A DNA stretch of 64,000 bases from Adiantum capillus-veneris (taxonomy: Eukaryota; Streptophyta; Polypodiopsida; Polypodiales; Pteridaceae). This document shows positions 36,410 to 48,213 of this stretch, piece by piece; the stretch's first letter is position 1; each line of letters opens with the position of its first letter. The notes beneath the pieces were generated by a model. It made no database searches and was not told the DNA's origin. It saw nothing but the letters and a program-made list of their open reading frames with translations. Made by a program: the position numbers and the translations under genes. The stretch is from assembly GCA_014529385.2 (NCBI GenBank), contig CM043953.1, positions 87,843,842-87,907,841 on the forward strand. The letters are read 5' to 3'.

Positions 36410-37175
36410 TACCTTTTTCAAGCCGCTTAGGGTTAGAGGCTTTTGATTTGGCCGCTCTGACTCGGCTTAGTGTCACATTAGTTTAGTCATTTCTGTAATC
36501 AGCTTAAGGTTAACCGCTTAGGGTAAGCGATTGGGTTGTTTCAGTCTGCTTAGGGTTAGTTGCTTAGGTAAAGCGACATTTGCTTTGTCGATTGCTTGAA
36601 ATTGGTCTTGTAAAGGTGCTTAGAGCTGGTCATGTTTCACCGCTTAGGACTAGCCGCTTAGGTTCTAGTTCTTCGTAATTTGGCTGTTACAAGTCTCTTA
36701 GGGCTAAGGGTTAGCGACTTTTGATTTGGCCACTCTAAATTGGCTTAGTGTTGCATTAGTTTAGCCATTTCAATAATTCGCTTAGGGTGAGCCGCTCTTT
36801 TAATTTGGCCACTCTAAATTGGCTTAGTGTTGTATTAGTTTAGCCATTTTGATAATCTGCTTAGGGTGAGCTGCTTAGGGTAGGCAGTTGGGTTATTTTA
36901 GTCTGCTTAGGGTTAGCCACTTAGGTTCTAGTTCTTCACAATTTGGTTGTTTAAAGCCATTTATGGCTAGCTGCTTAGGTTCTAGTTCTTTGCAATTTGA
37001 TTGGTTAAAGTCGCTTAGTGTTAGAAGCTTTAGATTTGGTCACTCTAAATCAGCTTAGTGTCACATTAGTTTAGCCATTTCAGTAATCCACTTAGGGTAA
37101 GCAATTGAGTTGTTTCAATTCGCTTAAGGCTAGTCGCTTAGGTTCTAGTTCTTGATTTGGCCGCTCTAAATCGGC
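36410..37175 (+). repeat. Degenerate GCTTAGGGTTAG array
   Basis: The words CCGCTTAGG, GCTTAGGGTTAG, GATTTGGCC-CTCTAAA and CATTAGTTTAGCCATTT recur irregularly (the third near 36446, 36722, 36801, 37035 and 37156). This is a decayed higher-order tandem repeat. It contains TTAGGG units but never a run of them, so it is not telomeric. Confidence 0.75.
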
Positions 37176-37364
37176 TTTTGATTAGCCACTGAGATTGATT
37201 TACGTTATCAATCTCATGGTTAGGCATAGTGGCTAGAAGAAATGGCAAGTGTGCAAGCCATTTTTGAAGTTTGGCTACACTTTTTTACAGAAAAACGCAA
37301 AAGGACTATAGAAATGCCCTGCACACTTGCCATATTTGCTTGCTACTTTACATATGGCTTGCCC

Positions 37365-37860
37365 ATTTGCTTGTTTTTGGTTTGGGCAAGCCATATGCGT
37401 TCTTGTTAGCGAAAATGGAAAGATAGAAAGACGTTCTTGAAGTCTATATGTGTTTTTAAGGAAAAATGCAAACGGACTTTAGATACGGATTGCTCTCTTG
37501 TCGTTTGTGATAACAAGAACGCATATGGCTTGTCCAAACCATCAATAAGAAAATGGAAAATCCATATGCAAAGTACCAAGCAAATATGGCAAACCATGTA
37601 CAGAATAGGAAGCAAAAATTATAGGTGCACAAGTCGTTTCTGAAGTCCGTTTGCGTTTTTATTGATTAAAATGCAAACGGATTTCAAAAATGGCTTGTTC
37701 ACTTGTCTTAACCATCCATAGGTGCAAACGTTCTTGAAGTCCTCGAGGTCCGTATGCATATTTTATAGAAAAATGCAAACAGACAATAAAAATGGCTTGC
37801 TCGTTTGTCGTTTCTGCTAACAAGAACACATATGGATTGCCCAAACCATAAATATGTAAA
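37365..37860. repeat. Inverted and direct repeats around an AAGAACGCATATGGCTTG word
   Basis: The block ACAAGAACGCATATGGCTTG and its CCAAACCA continuation occurs at about 37512-37542 and 37817-37850, and as a reverse complement at about 37378-37410. The arms are longer than 30 bp and could fold back over about 100 bp. Confidence 0.75.
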
Positions 37861-37949
37861 TGGGAAAGACATACTCAAAGTAGCAAGCAAATATATATCC
37901 CAAGCCGTGTGCAATTCATACACATTCTTAGGGTTAGCGGCTTAGGGTT

Positions 37950-38975
37950 AGGCGGCAAAGAGTAGAAAAAATGCAAACGAACTTCGAAAATGACTTGTCT
38001 ACTTCAAAAATGCAAACGGACTTTGATAAACAAAGTAAAATAACACAATCAAACTTCAATAATGCACACAGATTTCAAAAATCCTATATATATATAGTCA
38101 TTGAACAATAAAGACAAGATTATTACCATGTGGTCCTAATCTCCATGCACCTCTAGACCGAGGTGTGCGGGGATCGGGCATGGCTAGAGAATGTGAGGTC
38201 GTTAGAGCTAGCGGCAAATAGTAGATAAAATCAAACGCACTTCGGCAATTACTTGTGTACTTCAAAAACGCAAATGGACTTTGATAAACAAAGTTAAATA
38301 ATACAATCAAACTTCAATAGCGTACACAGACTTCAAAAACCCTAATATATAGTCATTGACCAATAAAGACGAGATTATTTCCCTGTGGTCCTAATCTCCG
38401 TGCACCTCTAGACCGAGGTGTGTGAGGTTTGGGCATGGCTAGAGAATGTGAGGTTGTTAGAGCTAGCAGCAAATAGTAGACAAAACGCAAACGGACTTTG
38501 CAAATGACTTCTGTACTTCAAAAGCGCAAATGGACATTGATAAACAAAGTAAAATAACACAATCGGACTTCAATAGCGCACATAGACTGCAAAAACCCTA
38601 ATATATAGTCATTGACCAATAAAGACGAGATTATTACCCTGTGGTCCTAGTCTTTGTGCACCTCTAGACCGAGGTGTGCGAGAATCGGGCATGGCTAGAG
38701 AATGTGAGGTTGTTAGAGCTAGCGGCAAATAGTAGAAAAAACGCAAATGGACCTCGAAAATGACTTGTGTACTTCAAAAATGCAAACAAACTTTGATGAA
38801 TGAAGTAAAATAACACAATTGGACTTCAATAGTGCACACAAACTTCAAAAATCCTAAATGATATAGTCATTGACCAATAAAGATGAGATTATCACCATGT
38901 GGTCCTAATCTCCGTGTACCTCTAGACCTAGGTGTGCAGAGATCGGGCATGGCTAGAGAATGTGAGGTTGTCATG
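37950..38975 (+). repeat. Tandem array of four units of about 256 bp
   Basis: The marker GCATGGCTAGAGAATGTGAGGT occurs at 38178, 38433, 38689 and 38947 (spacings 255, 256, 258). Each unit runs from CGGCAAATAGTAGA through GACCAATAAAGACGAGATTAT to the marker. Copies differ by scattered substitutions, so the array is moderately old. No coding function is seen. Confidence 0.93.
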
Positions 38976-39437
38976 TATTGTCATGTAGTTAGTATTGTGC
39001 ACTTATAACAAGAGTGATTTAATTATTTGTTGCATCATTAGTAGATAAAGTATGGATGATAGGATGGCGTGTCCTTGTGAACATTGGAAGCATCAGATCT
39101 TTTGAAAACTTATCGGTCTCATGGTCCGGAGACACTAGATCAACCTCCGCAAGTAGATATTGCTCCAACATCATCCCAGAGAAGACGACTTTCCATCAAC
39201 TGAGTCCACCCAACCAATACCTAATGTGGCATTTCAAGAAGTAGAGATGGAGCAGATTTTAGGGATATGTCTTAAGTCCCACGATTGGCACAAATTTTTA
39301 CAATTTATCTTACCAATTTCCATAAAGGATTGTTTGAAAAATGAAATTAGAAGAACAATCTGTAAAATCAATGAGTAGGTATGCTAGATCAGTTCAAAAG
39401 AGATAAGAGAAGACAACATTGATGCAGCATGCTAAAA
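38976..39437. other. Spacer left of gypsy-2, origin unclear
   Basis: A plus-strand ORF at 39056-39244 has no recognised domain. Gag and protease expected before the gypsy-2 RT are absent, so the left end of the element lies in or before this stretch, or was deleted. Confidence 0.35.
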
Positions 39438-40680
39438 TGCTATTGAAGCAGTGTGTATAGTGGAGTCAAGGAGGAGATTGATAATCTTCTCAAGGCTGGG
39501 TTCATTACGGAAGTAGCAAGCAGTGATTGGTTATTTCCCATAGTCGTCGTTCCTAAAAAGAATGGGAAATTAAGAGTTTGTGTTGACTATAGGAAACTAA
39601 ACGCCCATACCATTAAGGATCCATTTCCCTTACCTTTTACTGATATGTTGCTTGATGAGATCGCAGGATATGAGATGTATAGCTTCATGGATGGTTATAG
39701 CGATTATAACCAGTTACAGATTGCTCCTGAAGATAGAGCTAAGACCACTTTCATGAATGCTCACTGAGTGGGGAGCATTCATGTATCTGGTGATGCCTTT
39801 TGGCCTATGCAATGCACCAGCTACTTTTCAGCGGTGTATGATGGAGATGTTTAATGAATTTCTTCATCGGTTCCTCGCCATATTCATGGATGACTTTACT
39901 GTCTATTCAGATGAGGACCGACACCTTTTATTAGAAATGGTTTTTAAACACTGTCAAGAGAAGAGGATTTGTTTGAATCCATTTAAATCTGTGTTTCTAG
40001 TATGGAAGGGACAGCTACTGGGACATGTGGTTTCCCGCAATGGAATAGAGATGGCCAATGACAAAATACAGTGTGTCCAACAAGCTAAAGCACCCATAAC
40101 TGCTTCAGAGTTGAGTTCTTTCTTGGGTTATGTGAATTTCTATAGAAGATTTGTACACAAGTTTGCTGCTCAAGCAGTACCACTATATGAGCTTACAAAG
40201 AAGACCAGTAAGTTCAACTAGACTACTGAGTGTGAGGAAAGTTTTCAGAATTTGAAAAAAGCCATTAACAGCAAACCAGTCCTTAGGCAGCCGAATTGGG
40301 ATATTATTTTTCATGTACATGTAGAAGCTTCAGGATTGGAAATGGGGGCAATATTAGCTCAGCCAGATGGCAGAACAGACTATCCGGTCTATTTTGCTAG
40401 TCACAGATTCAGTCAGGCTGAACAAGGCTATACGACTACTGAAAGAGAAGCTCTCAGAATGGTTTTTAGCGCTACGAAGTTCAGGCATTACCTGTTGGGA
40501 AAATTATTCCATTTTTATGTGGATCATCAAGCTCTTCTGTTTTTTATTAACAAAGTCATTATTGAAGGCACGCTGATCAGATGGATGATGTTCCTTATGG
40601 AATTTCAATTCAAAATTTTCCATAAGCCTGGCCGAAACCACTATGGAGCTGACTTTCTTTCCAGAAGTACGGAGGGATAT
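39438..40680 (+). pseudogene. Gypsy-2 reverse transcriptase and RNase H, broken
   Basis: RT opens with VKEEIDNLLKAGFI and continues with VVPKKNGKLRVCVDYRKLN, then a small insertion shifts the frame near 39757. LVMPFGLCNAPATFQR and FMDDFTVYS follow, with catalytic Asp near 39889-39894, and LLGHVVSRNGIE. RNase H runs from HVHVEASGLEMGAILAQ through FASHRFSQAEQGYTTTERE to HKPGRNHYGADFLSR near 40660. TAG at 40219 replaces a position that is normally Trp in this block. The type is Ty3/gypsy and lacks upstream gag and protease. Confidence 0.9.
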
Positions 40681-42353
40681 TCAGAATCACCTCTGAGAGA
40701 TGAGCCAGTGGATGCTGAGTTATTTCAGTTAGAAGCAGAAGAATCAGTGGATCCTGAATGCTATGATATTTATCAATTCCTTTCCCAAGGTGCCTTTCCA
40801 GAGGATTGGAAACAGAATCAGAAGAAAGCTCTGATTATAAAAAGCTTGAAATTTACCATCATCGGAGGAGTACTTTATCGACTCGGTGTGGATGGTATAC
40901 TTCGACGATGTGTCCCTATGGAAGGAAGAATGCAAGTGATTTCAGAAGCGCATAATGGTGAGTCTGGTGGACACTTTTCAAACGAAGTAACCTACAAGAA
41001 GATTCTGCAAGCAGGTCTGTGGTGGCAAACACTGATTGCTGATGTCAGAAGTTTTTGTAAGACTTGTGACATATGCCAAAGAATGGGCCGACCAACAGCT
41101 GCAGATATGACTCCATTAATGCCAATACAACCATTAGGAGTATTCATGAAATGGGGATTGGATTTTATGGGACCTTTTAAGAAAGTGACTCCCAAGAAGA
41201 ACAAGTACATTGTGATGGCTACTTGTTATGTTACCAAGTGGGTTGAAGCTAAGGCTCTTCCTGACAACACAGCCAAGTCAACTGCAAGGTTTCTGTTTGA
41301 GAATATTGTCTGCCGATATGGATGTCCAGTAGAGATTGTGACTGATCAAGGCACACATTTTATCAATGATACTGTGGAAATCCTATTGGATATGCTTTTA
41401 GTCAAGCATCGGAAATCTACTCCTTACTATCCTCGATGCAATGGATAGGCTGAAAGTAGCAACAAGACAATAAAGACTATTCTCACTAAGGTGGTGCAAA
41501 AGAAACCAGACTAGTGGGATTTGAAGCTTCAGACTGCTCTATGGGCTTATAGGACAGCTTATAAGGTAACTACTGGAATGACACCATTCAGAATGGTGTA
41601 TGGTACTGAAGCTGTGGTTCCTATGGAGTTTGTCATCCCAAGTCTGAGAATGGCTGTGAAGTATGGATTAGACTTCAACCATAATCTTAAGAAAAGGATG
41701 GATGAACTGAGGCAGTTAGATGAACTCAGGCAAAGAGCTATATTGGAACAGGAGATTGTTCAACAAAGAAGGAAGCACTGGCATGATCGCCGAATTAAAG
41801 TTCAAGAATTCCAGAAAGGAGACTTAGTGCTTCTCTATCAGTTTAGATTGGGTCCAAAGAAGCTGAATTTGAAGATTGCCTATGCAGGACCTTTTGAGGT
41901 CGATTGGGTCTTCTCCAATGGCACAGTCAGATTGAAAGAGTTATCTGGACTGATGTTGCCGGGAGTATATAATGGAGCAAAGATCAAACTTTATTATTCA
42001 GAGACCAGAGAAACTGGGTTGGACCAAGGTACTAAGGAACTGGAGGTTGTTGATCAAGAGATACTGGAATCAGACGTTTTTGGTCTATTCCATGTGCAAC
42101 CAGTTCCAGCTTCAGAACCATTACCAGAAGAACCAGATCAGGCTGACCTAAGAACCAGTACCAGTATGGTCCAGCCAGAGTGGGAATCAGTTCAGAACCA
42201 GTATGGACACACTTTTCAATTTTTAAGTGGCCAACGGTCAAGTGGTATGCCAGTGGTAATTATTACAAGGATGGGTCGCAGTCTTGTCCAATGCATGTTT
42301 GCCACGACAGCAACGGCGCACACAAGTCTAGGAGCGGCGAGTGGTGGAGCTTT
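40681..42353 (+). pseudogene. Gypsy-2 integrase, broken by TAG stops
   Basis: The zinc domain has GGHFS near 40970 and CKTCDICQ near 41060. The core has Asp codons at 41161 (LDFMGPF) and 41344 (TDQGTHF) and Glu at 41452 (AESSNK). TAG stops at 41446 (a normally Gln position) and 41512 interrupt an otherwise unshifted frame. The C-terminal region (WAYRTAYKVTTGMTPF, then KGDLVLLYQFRLGPKKL) is typical for plant Ty3/gypsy integrases. The same frame runs on past the domain into a Pro/Ser-rich stretch and then the post-pol ORF. Confidence 0.9.
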
Positions 42354-44633
42354 TATGGCGCGAACACGTATAACAACTAGGAGAGTTAGCATTTTTCCTC
42401 ATAAATCTCCTGTGCGACGCTTTCCTCCTGTCAACCATTCGCCATCGCCGAGCTCCGAGGTTTCTTCACTACAGCCGCAAACTTCGACCTCTAACAAGAC
42501 AGCTGACTGTCAGACAGTCTTACCAGCGACACCAGAAAACGGCTTCGACACAAGTAAGTCATCTTCTCCTTCGCATGTTTCATCGTCATCGACCTCACAG
42601 TGTAGGGGTAGAAGGAAACGTTTAGAAAAGATGTAGGAAACTCTTGAGGAAACCCAGGCTATAGTTGCTGAGGCAAAGGAAAGCCTTCCCGTTCTTCCAT
42701 ACAGTAAAATCCAACGATATGTATTTACTGATCACGCAATGACTCTGCTACAACTCTGGGTTTTACGAGTTGTGTTGCAAGCTACAAGGATTTCTTTTGA
42801 TTCAGATATCATCAAGCAAGTTCTTGACTCCTTTGATGCTGAAACTAGCAGTGCTATGGTAAATAGTAGGAAGGTGTCCGTGATACCAGAAGCCATTGCA
42901 TTTGCATTTCGGATGCCTAATGAGCCCAAACCGTCTGTGGCAACTGCGCAGCAAATAAGTATCGCTCTAAAGGAGGATGAAACCGCTAGAAAGAAGCGTA
43001 AGGCAAGTGCTCAAGGAGTTCCAGTAGTAGGACTCGAAGCCTCAGCTGCTTACAGGTTTGTAGCCGAAGCAGTAAGCCTTGAGAACAACCCAACATATGT
43101 GTCAGAAAAATTGTTTGCTATGCTGTTGGCCAAGATACTGGATCCACAAGTCCATATCAACCTTTGTCAAATACTCTCGCATAATGTACTCCAACAGACT
43201 GCCAAGCTGAAATCTCAAATTGTTTTCAAGGCATGGTATGTCTGGCAATTCCTGTATTGGGCTACTGCTGCAGATGTTAATGAGCAGGTAAAGCAGGCTT
43301 GGAATGAGCAGCCCATTTCTGAACCAAAGAAAATTGAACTGTCCTCAGACGACGAGGAAACAGACAGTCAAACGATTTCCAGTGACCTGAAAAGGAAAGC
43401 CACTGCAGAAGAAGCTGGCAATTCAAAGAAGCCAAGAATCACACTGACAAAAAGCAATGAATTTTTGAAGCAAATAGAAAGCTAGGTTAAGGCAGTAAGC
43501 ACTGAGAAAGCTGAGATGAGTAAAAGTGAGAAGCAATCTGCTCAGAAGATTGTGCCTGATCAGCCAGTTGAAAAAGACAGCTGCTACTATATCTGGAAAA
43601 GATCGTGTCAAGCCAGTCTCACTGTTGAAAAGATACCAGACCAGTCAGGGACAAAGGCAAGAGTCAACTGGACAAAGGGAAAGGTCCAGCGTTCTCAACT
43701 TTGTCTGGTGGAGTCCCTGTCATTACTGAAAATCCTCAACAGCTGGTAAAACAGGATAAGTTGCAGCAAATGCAAACTCAGAAATTAAGAGGGCATCTTT
43801 TGCTCAGCAAAGCTGATTATGCAACTTTACCCTACGTGGCTCCAGTGGCAATATATGAACCTGTTGATTCTGATCCAACCACGGTCAAAGACAAATGTTC
43901 AGTACTGATACAGTCTTCTTGGAATACCATTGTCAGTTGTATGGGACAATTGGCGGAGGCTGCTGGATCAGAAGACGAAGTCAAAAAGCTTAAAACTGAC
44001 TTGGCAGAAGCACAACATCATATTGAAACACTCCAGAAAGCCCAGGAAATGCAGAACATACAACATAGGGTACTGGAAGCTCAATCAGAAAGGACTCAGG
44101 AGTTGTTGAACAAAAAGTTGGCTAAGGCTGAGTCTGAAATTATGATCATGAAAAGTCAAAGGAATGAAGCACTGAGAGATGCTGAGCGAGCCGAAACAAT
44201 GCTCAGGATGAAGCGGGCAAAATTCAGAAAGCTGCTATTGCACCATACAGCTCTGAAGCGTTCGCTGCCTGACAGATACATCTATAATAGCTTGTCTGAA
44301 ATTTTAAACCCCTCAGGCAATGCTGTTTTTGACTTAGAAAATTTAAAGTCCTTGATGGAAAGTATGCAGAGCGATTTGCAGGACAAGGTGGGTGAGTTCA
44401 ATAATGCTCTGATGAACCAAGCTATAATGGATTATATTGAGCAACAGACTTCCCCGGATGAGGATGAAGAAGATCAAGAGGATGAAGCTGATCAGGAGGA
44501 GGATGATCAAGAAACTGGGCATACGAAGGACGATGATGATGCCCCACCACCATCTCCACCTCCAGGACCGGGTACTGGCGGGACAGGGCCAGATGAAGGA
44601 GGCCAGTCAGCCAGACCAGCCAGATCAGAATGA
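42354..44633 (+). pseudogene. Gypsy-2 post-pol ORF, part A, unknown function
   Basis: An ATG at 42354 opens MARTRITTRRV and a Ser/Pro-rich stretch in the integrase frame. A helical domain follows (FDSDIIKQVLDSFD near 42800 to WQFLYWATAADVN near 43275), then a Lys/Glu-rich linker, a long coiled coil (about 43970-44250), and an acidic and proline-rich tail (44450-44600). TAG stops lie at 42634 and 43483, and the frame shifts twice between 43580 and 43700. I do not recognise the family. The position after pol is where Athila-type elements carry env-like genes, but no signal peptide or membrane segment is visible. Confidence 0.6.
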
Positions 44634-46113
44634 GGGCCAGCAGGAAGGACATGATAAAGAGCACCAGTCGGGTAATCAGCAGACTGAAGAGCAGCAGCCC
44701 AGTAACACTGGGAATCAGCCAACTGATCAGTCCCATCACAGCAGAGAGGCTAAAGGGAAAATGAAAGTTTAGAATGAGGGACCATTGACTGATCATCAGC
44801 ATTCACTGCAACTCATTACTCTGAATAAGCAACTGAGACATCAACATGCCTCCATCACCAGACAGTATCTGGAAGATGATGCTCTCTGGACTGACTTGGA
44901 AAGATTTCAAAGACTATATGTGGGAGCCAGGGAAATGGTAGAACATTGGAGATCAGCCACTTTCCATGATAAAGAAGCTTGTAGACTACCTACGCATCCC
45001 AGTACAGTCCAGTTGTTGGAACGAGTTCCGGAATGGATACTCAATGCTGATGAGAAAGTGGCAAACCCGCACTGGCAAAGGCAGTCTACTGCAGATTGTC
45101 GGTCCTTGGCTCTCGAACTGGAACTTCTGCTGGGTAACAAACCAACTTACCGCTGCATGAAGGATGTTAGGGTACAACTCAAGGAAGTTCTGGTACAAAT
45201 GCAAGCTGCTAGAGGTGTTTTGGATCAGAGAGTCAAAGCCATCCTTGAGGACTAGACAACCACTAGCAGAGGACCTCAAACATGAATGTCAGTAGGAGCA
45301 CATGCAACTGCTCTCCGAACCCTGTTCCAGCTAGTAAGAATCACCATAAAGATGATGCAGCAGGAAAACCAGGCTGTTCTCAATTTCTTGGAATTTGTGC
45401 CTGATTCTCCAGTTCTCTTGTATGTTGTTCCAGCAAGAGAAACTGAGCTGCCAAGATTCTTTCCAGCGCTGTATCCTCAACATCAAGAACCAGTTGATCG
45501 ACTCACATATTTCAAAATAACTGATGAGCTTCAGGATAGGTATGAGCGCTCAACTGTGGAATGGAAGACTTGGCAGACATTGCTCAATGATGCTCTCCAA
45601 ATCAATGACATTCAGGCAATGAAAGAGGAGATGCATAGGATTCAGCTGTGTATGGGCCAGTGGAAGATTCAGGTCAGAGGATTGACCAGGATTACTAATC
45701 AGTTGCTACAGCTTATGGTCGAATCTTCCAAACTGCGTGAGAAAGGCATTGCAGCAAAGTCGGGTCTAGCACCACAGTACAAGGAGATGGATGAGATTCT
45801 TTTCGAAGCTCGAGTCAAAACAAATCAGCCTCTTCCAGAAGGATGGATCCATACTGCTTCGCATTGTCATAAGCTGGCCAGAACCAGACTGAGTAAGGGC
45901 AGGCATACACTCTATGATCCTGACACCAAAACCTATCATTCTCTCACGCCTTATGAGGTAGAGATGACCACAGACCGGCGGGATCAGCTTGAGCAGGAGG
46001 CCATTTACCGACTGATTCAAAAGGAGAATGCTGGTGCTGGGACTTCTCAGGCACCATCCTGGTCAAAGAGCAAAGGCAAAAGGAAGACGGTCCAATGGAA
46101 GGATACTGGGTAG
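44594..46113 (+). pseudogene. Gypsy-2 post-pol ORF, part B, unknown function
   Basis: After a frame change within the acidic/proline-rich region, a Gln/Asp-rich stretch leads into helical sequence (ALWTDLERFQRLYVGARE near 44880, LLGNKPTYRCMKDVRVQLK near 45135, WKTWQTLLNDALQINDIQ near 45565). The end is basic (KSKGKRKTVQWKD). Breaks are TAG 44770, TAG 45253 and TGA 45283. All pieces lie in one frame, so parts A and B were probably one product of about 1,250 residues. No transmembrane segment is seen, and the function is unknown. Confidence 0.55.
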
Positions 46114-46375
46114 TTCCATCTCAGAATTCAGTGGCGACTTTTCTTCTCAGCAGGCAGGGAGAGATGACAGCTCTACCTTGGCCTGATGACAACTCCACCT
46201 TGGCCTTTTCTGCTGCCTCCCGCAATCCTTGGTCCTTCTTGAACTCCTGCACCCCAACATCAGAACCAAACAATGGATTTTTCAATTCCACACCAGAACC
46301 AGACGATGGATTTTTCAGTCTCACATAAGAATCAGACGGGAATTTTTCAGAAATTTTGGAATCTTACCAAAATTC

Positions 46376-46392
46376 AAGAAAGAAGGGAAGGA
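46376..46392 (+). other. Polypurine tract of gypsy-2
   Basis: AAGAAAGAAGGGAAGGA, 17 purines in a row, directly before TGTAGATGG. This is the expected plus-strand primer before a 3' LTR. Confidence 0.8.
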
Positions 46393-46870
46393 TGTAGATG
46401 GTTGGATAATCACCATGTGGGAACGTGTTCTTAGAAGATGGGCATCGAATTACTTAGTAATTACTAGAGTAATTACTACAGTAAATCCGAAGTGTATAAA
46501 TAGGGCCCATTACATCATTATCGGGTTGGCAATTGTTATCACTTGTATTAGCGCTTTGGGCTATAATTGTAATTGAGCATTAGTGGCAGTGTTGTCGGCT
46601 ATACTTTCTCTCTGAAATCATATTCGCTGTAATCTTCATCTGTAATCTCAACCATGGTATATATTTCAGTGATACTTACTTCTCGACCAATCTTCTGAAT
46701 CTGAATCTGAATCTGAACCTTATTCCAGTCTATAAGTCTGATTCTTATTTCAGTATCCACATTTCAGTCTAGTCTCTGATTTCTGTCTAGTCTGCTGTCT
46801 GAAATCTTCCCACACTAGTAGCTGAAATCCTTCAACACTGGAATTAGCTGTCTCAAGAGATCAGCTCCAA
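46393..46870 (+). repeat. Probable 3' LTR of gypsy-2, right end uncertain
   Basis: It starts with TG after the polypurine tract and contains a TATA box at 46495-46502. No second LTR survives in the window, so the end cannot be fixed; the coordinate given is a guess based on a change of composition. Repeated AATCTGAATCTG and TTTCAGTCTAG words are seen at 46700-46830. Confidence 0.5.
46456..46502 (+). promoter_or_regulatory. Twin palindromes and TATA box in the gypsy-2 LTR
   Basis: The palindrome AGTAATTACT occurs at 46456-46465 and 46468-46477, a 12-bp spacing, 18 bp upstream of TATAAATA (46495-46502). Two equal dyad sites just above a TATA box look like a binding site for a dimeric regulator, which is an inference. 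Confidence 0.5.
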
Positions 46871-47293
46871 TTCCAGAGAGAGAGGACTTGGTCCAGCACC
46901 AAGGGAGAGAGAAGATTGGGGTGCCTAGTCTACCACCACTCGCGCCCTCCTCCTCAAATATTGCCTTTCTCTACTCACCAGCTATACACAACAACGAGGG
47001 TATCCTCCCCTCCTCACCTGTACGGCAATGTCGGCAACGTCGAGGGTTCTCGCATTGTCCTCTCTCAATCCTGTGCATCATGCTCACCGTCCATCATAGG
47101 TGTAGCGGGTAGCTCACCTTCTCTTGTTAGCCACGATAGTTGGCGAGAGCATCACCTACACGAGTACTAAGTAGTCCGGAAATAAGCAGTCGGCCCCACC
47201 TCTTGTGGGAAACTTGACAAAGCCTTGCTATCGGAGCAACGTATGATAGCAGTTGGACAGAGAGACCGGGGGTATTAATTGAAGTTTCACAGG

Positions 47294-47339
<46 letters not shown>

Positions 47340-47647
47340 CCGGGCGTCTGCTAGGAGGTGCTACTCTACACACACACACGCACACGTGCAAGTGCAGGAG
47401 ATGGCATGCAACGTCCCTTCCCTGTTTCATTCTTGAGAAGTTGAGATCCTCTTTAAATAGAGGCGTGATTGAGATTACAAAGGTGTAAAAGCGCAACACT
47501 GACTTGGGTAGCAGTGACTTGGATAGCAGTGGGCGAGCAGTGGATGAGGCCAGCAAGGCGAGCATGTTAGTGAAAGCCATGAGAAATGCACGAGGCCAGC
47601 AAGGCCAATATATGTGTTCTACGGCCGGTGATGTACGGAAGAAAAAA

Positions 47648-47700
<53 letters not shown>

Positions 47701-47961
47701 ATAATTAGCCTCTTATGTTTTTCGTGTGTAGGTATTTTTGGGTCTTTTTTTTCAAATTGATTTTGCCAAGTAAGCGAGTACTATGTCGGTTCACTTCTAT
47801 GATTTTGTTCAAAAAAAAAAAATTGAGCTAAATATTTTTGCTTTCACACTTATTTTGCAAATCGAGGTGGAAATTTTCCTTGTCGTCCTCCTCAACTGGC
47901 ATAATTTTTTCAAAGACGATTCTTAGTGGAGACACAATTTTTTCCAAACATAGTGGAGAGA
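46871..47961. other. Unassigned with (CT)n and (AG)n microsatellites
   Basis: CT lies at 47297-47336, AC near 47369-47385 and AG at 47651-47697. ORFs at 46888-47170 and 47279-47580 have no domain. Nothing else is recognised. Confidence 0.5.
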
Positions 47962-48100
47962 GAAGAAGAAAAAGAAGAAGAGAATATTAACGTTGTAGGA
48001 AACTATCCCAAAGATCTATTCGACGAGGAGAGTTAAACTCAAGACCTGTTATTCAAGAAAGGTTATACCATTTTCCTCTTCTTAATAGAGCGCGCGCGCG
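47962..48100 (-). mobile_element. SINE relative, inverted, internally deleted
   Basis: On the minus strand it aligns with the body and B-box region of the SINE copies at 35203-35518 (AACAGGTCTTGAGTTTAACTC, then the 70-bp body). The A-box segment is missing. A 50-bp direct repeat of ATTCAAGAAAGGTTATACC (48051 and 48101) sits at its head side. Confidence 0.6.
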
Positions 48101-48213
48101 ATTCAAAAAAGGTTATACCATTTTCCTTTTCTTATTAGAGCGCGCACGTGCGCACACACATACACACACACACACACCTGACATTACAACAGGCCATGCA
48201 AAAATCGACGCGG

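Noticed and set aside
36410-37175. Interstitial telomere repeat
   Set aside because: TTAGGG occurs only inside larger GCTTAGGGTTAG words and never as consecutive units; plant telomere repeats are normally TTTAGGG.
37950-38975. CRISPR-like array
   Set aside because: Units are about 256 bp, repeated as a whole without unique spacers, in a plant-like genome.
42354-42400. Histone H3-like start (MARTR...)
   Set aside because: Only the first few residues resemble H3; the rest is Ser/Pro-rich and unrelated.
39438-46113. Alternative genetic code with TAG as Gln
   Set aside because: Several TAGs stand at other residues (a Trp position at 40219), and frameshifts plus TGA stops also occur, so decay explains them better.
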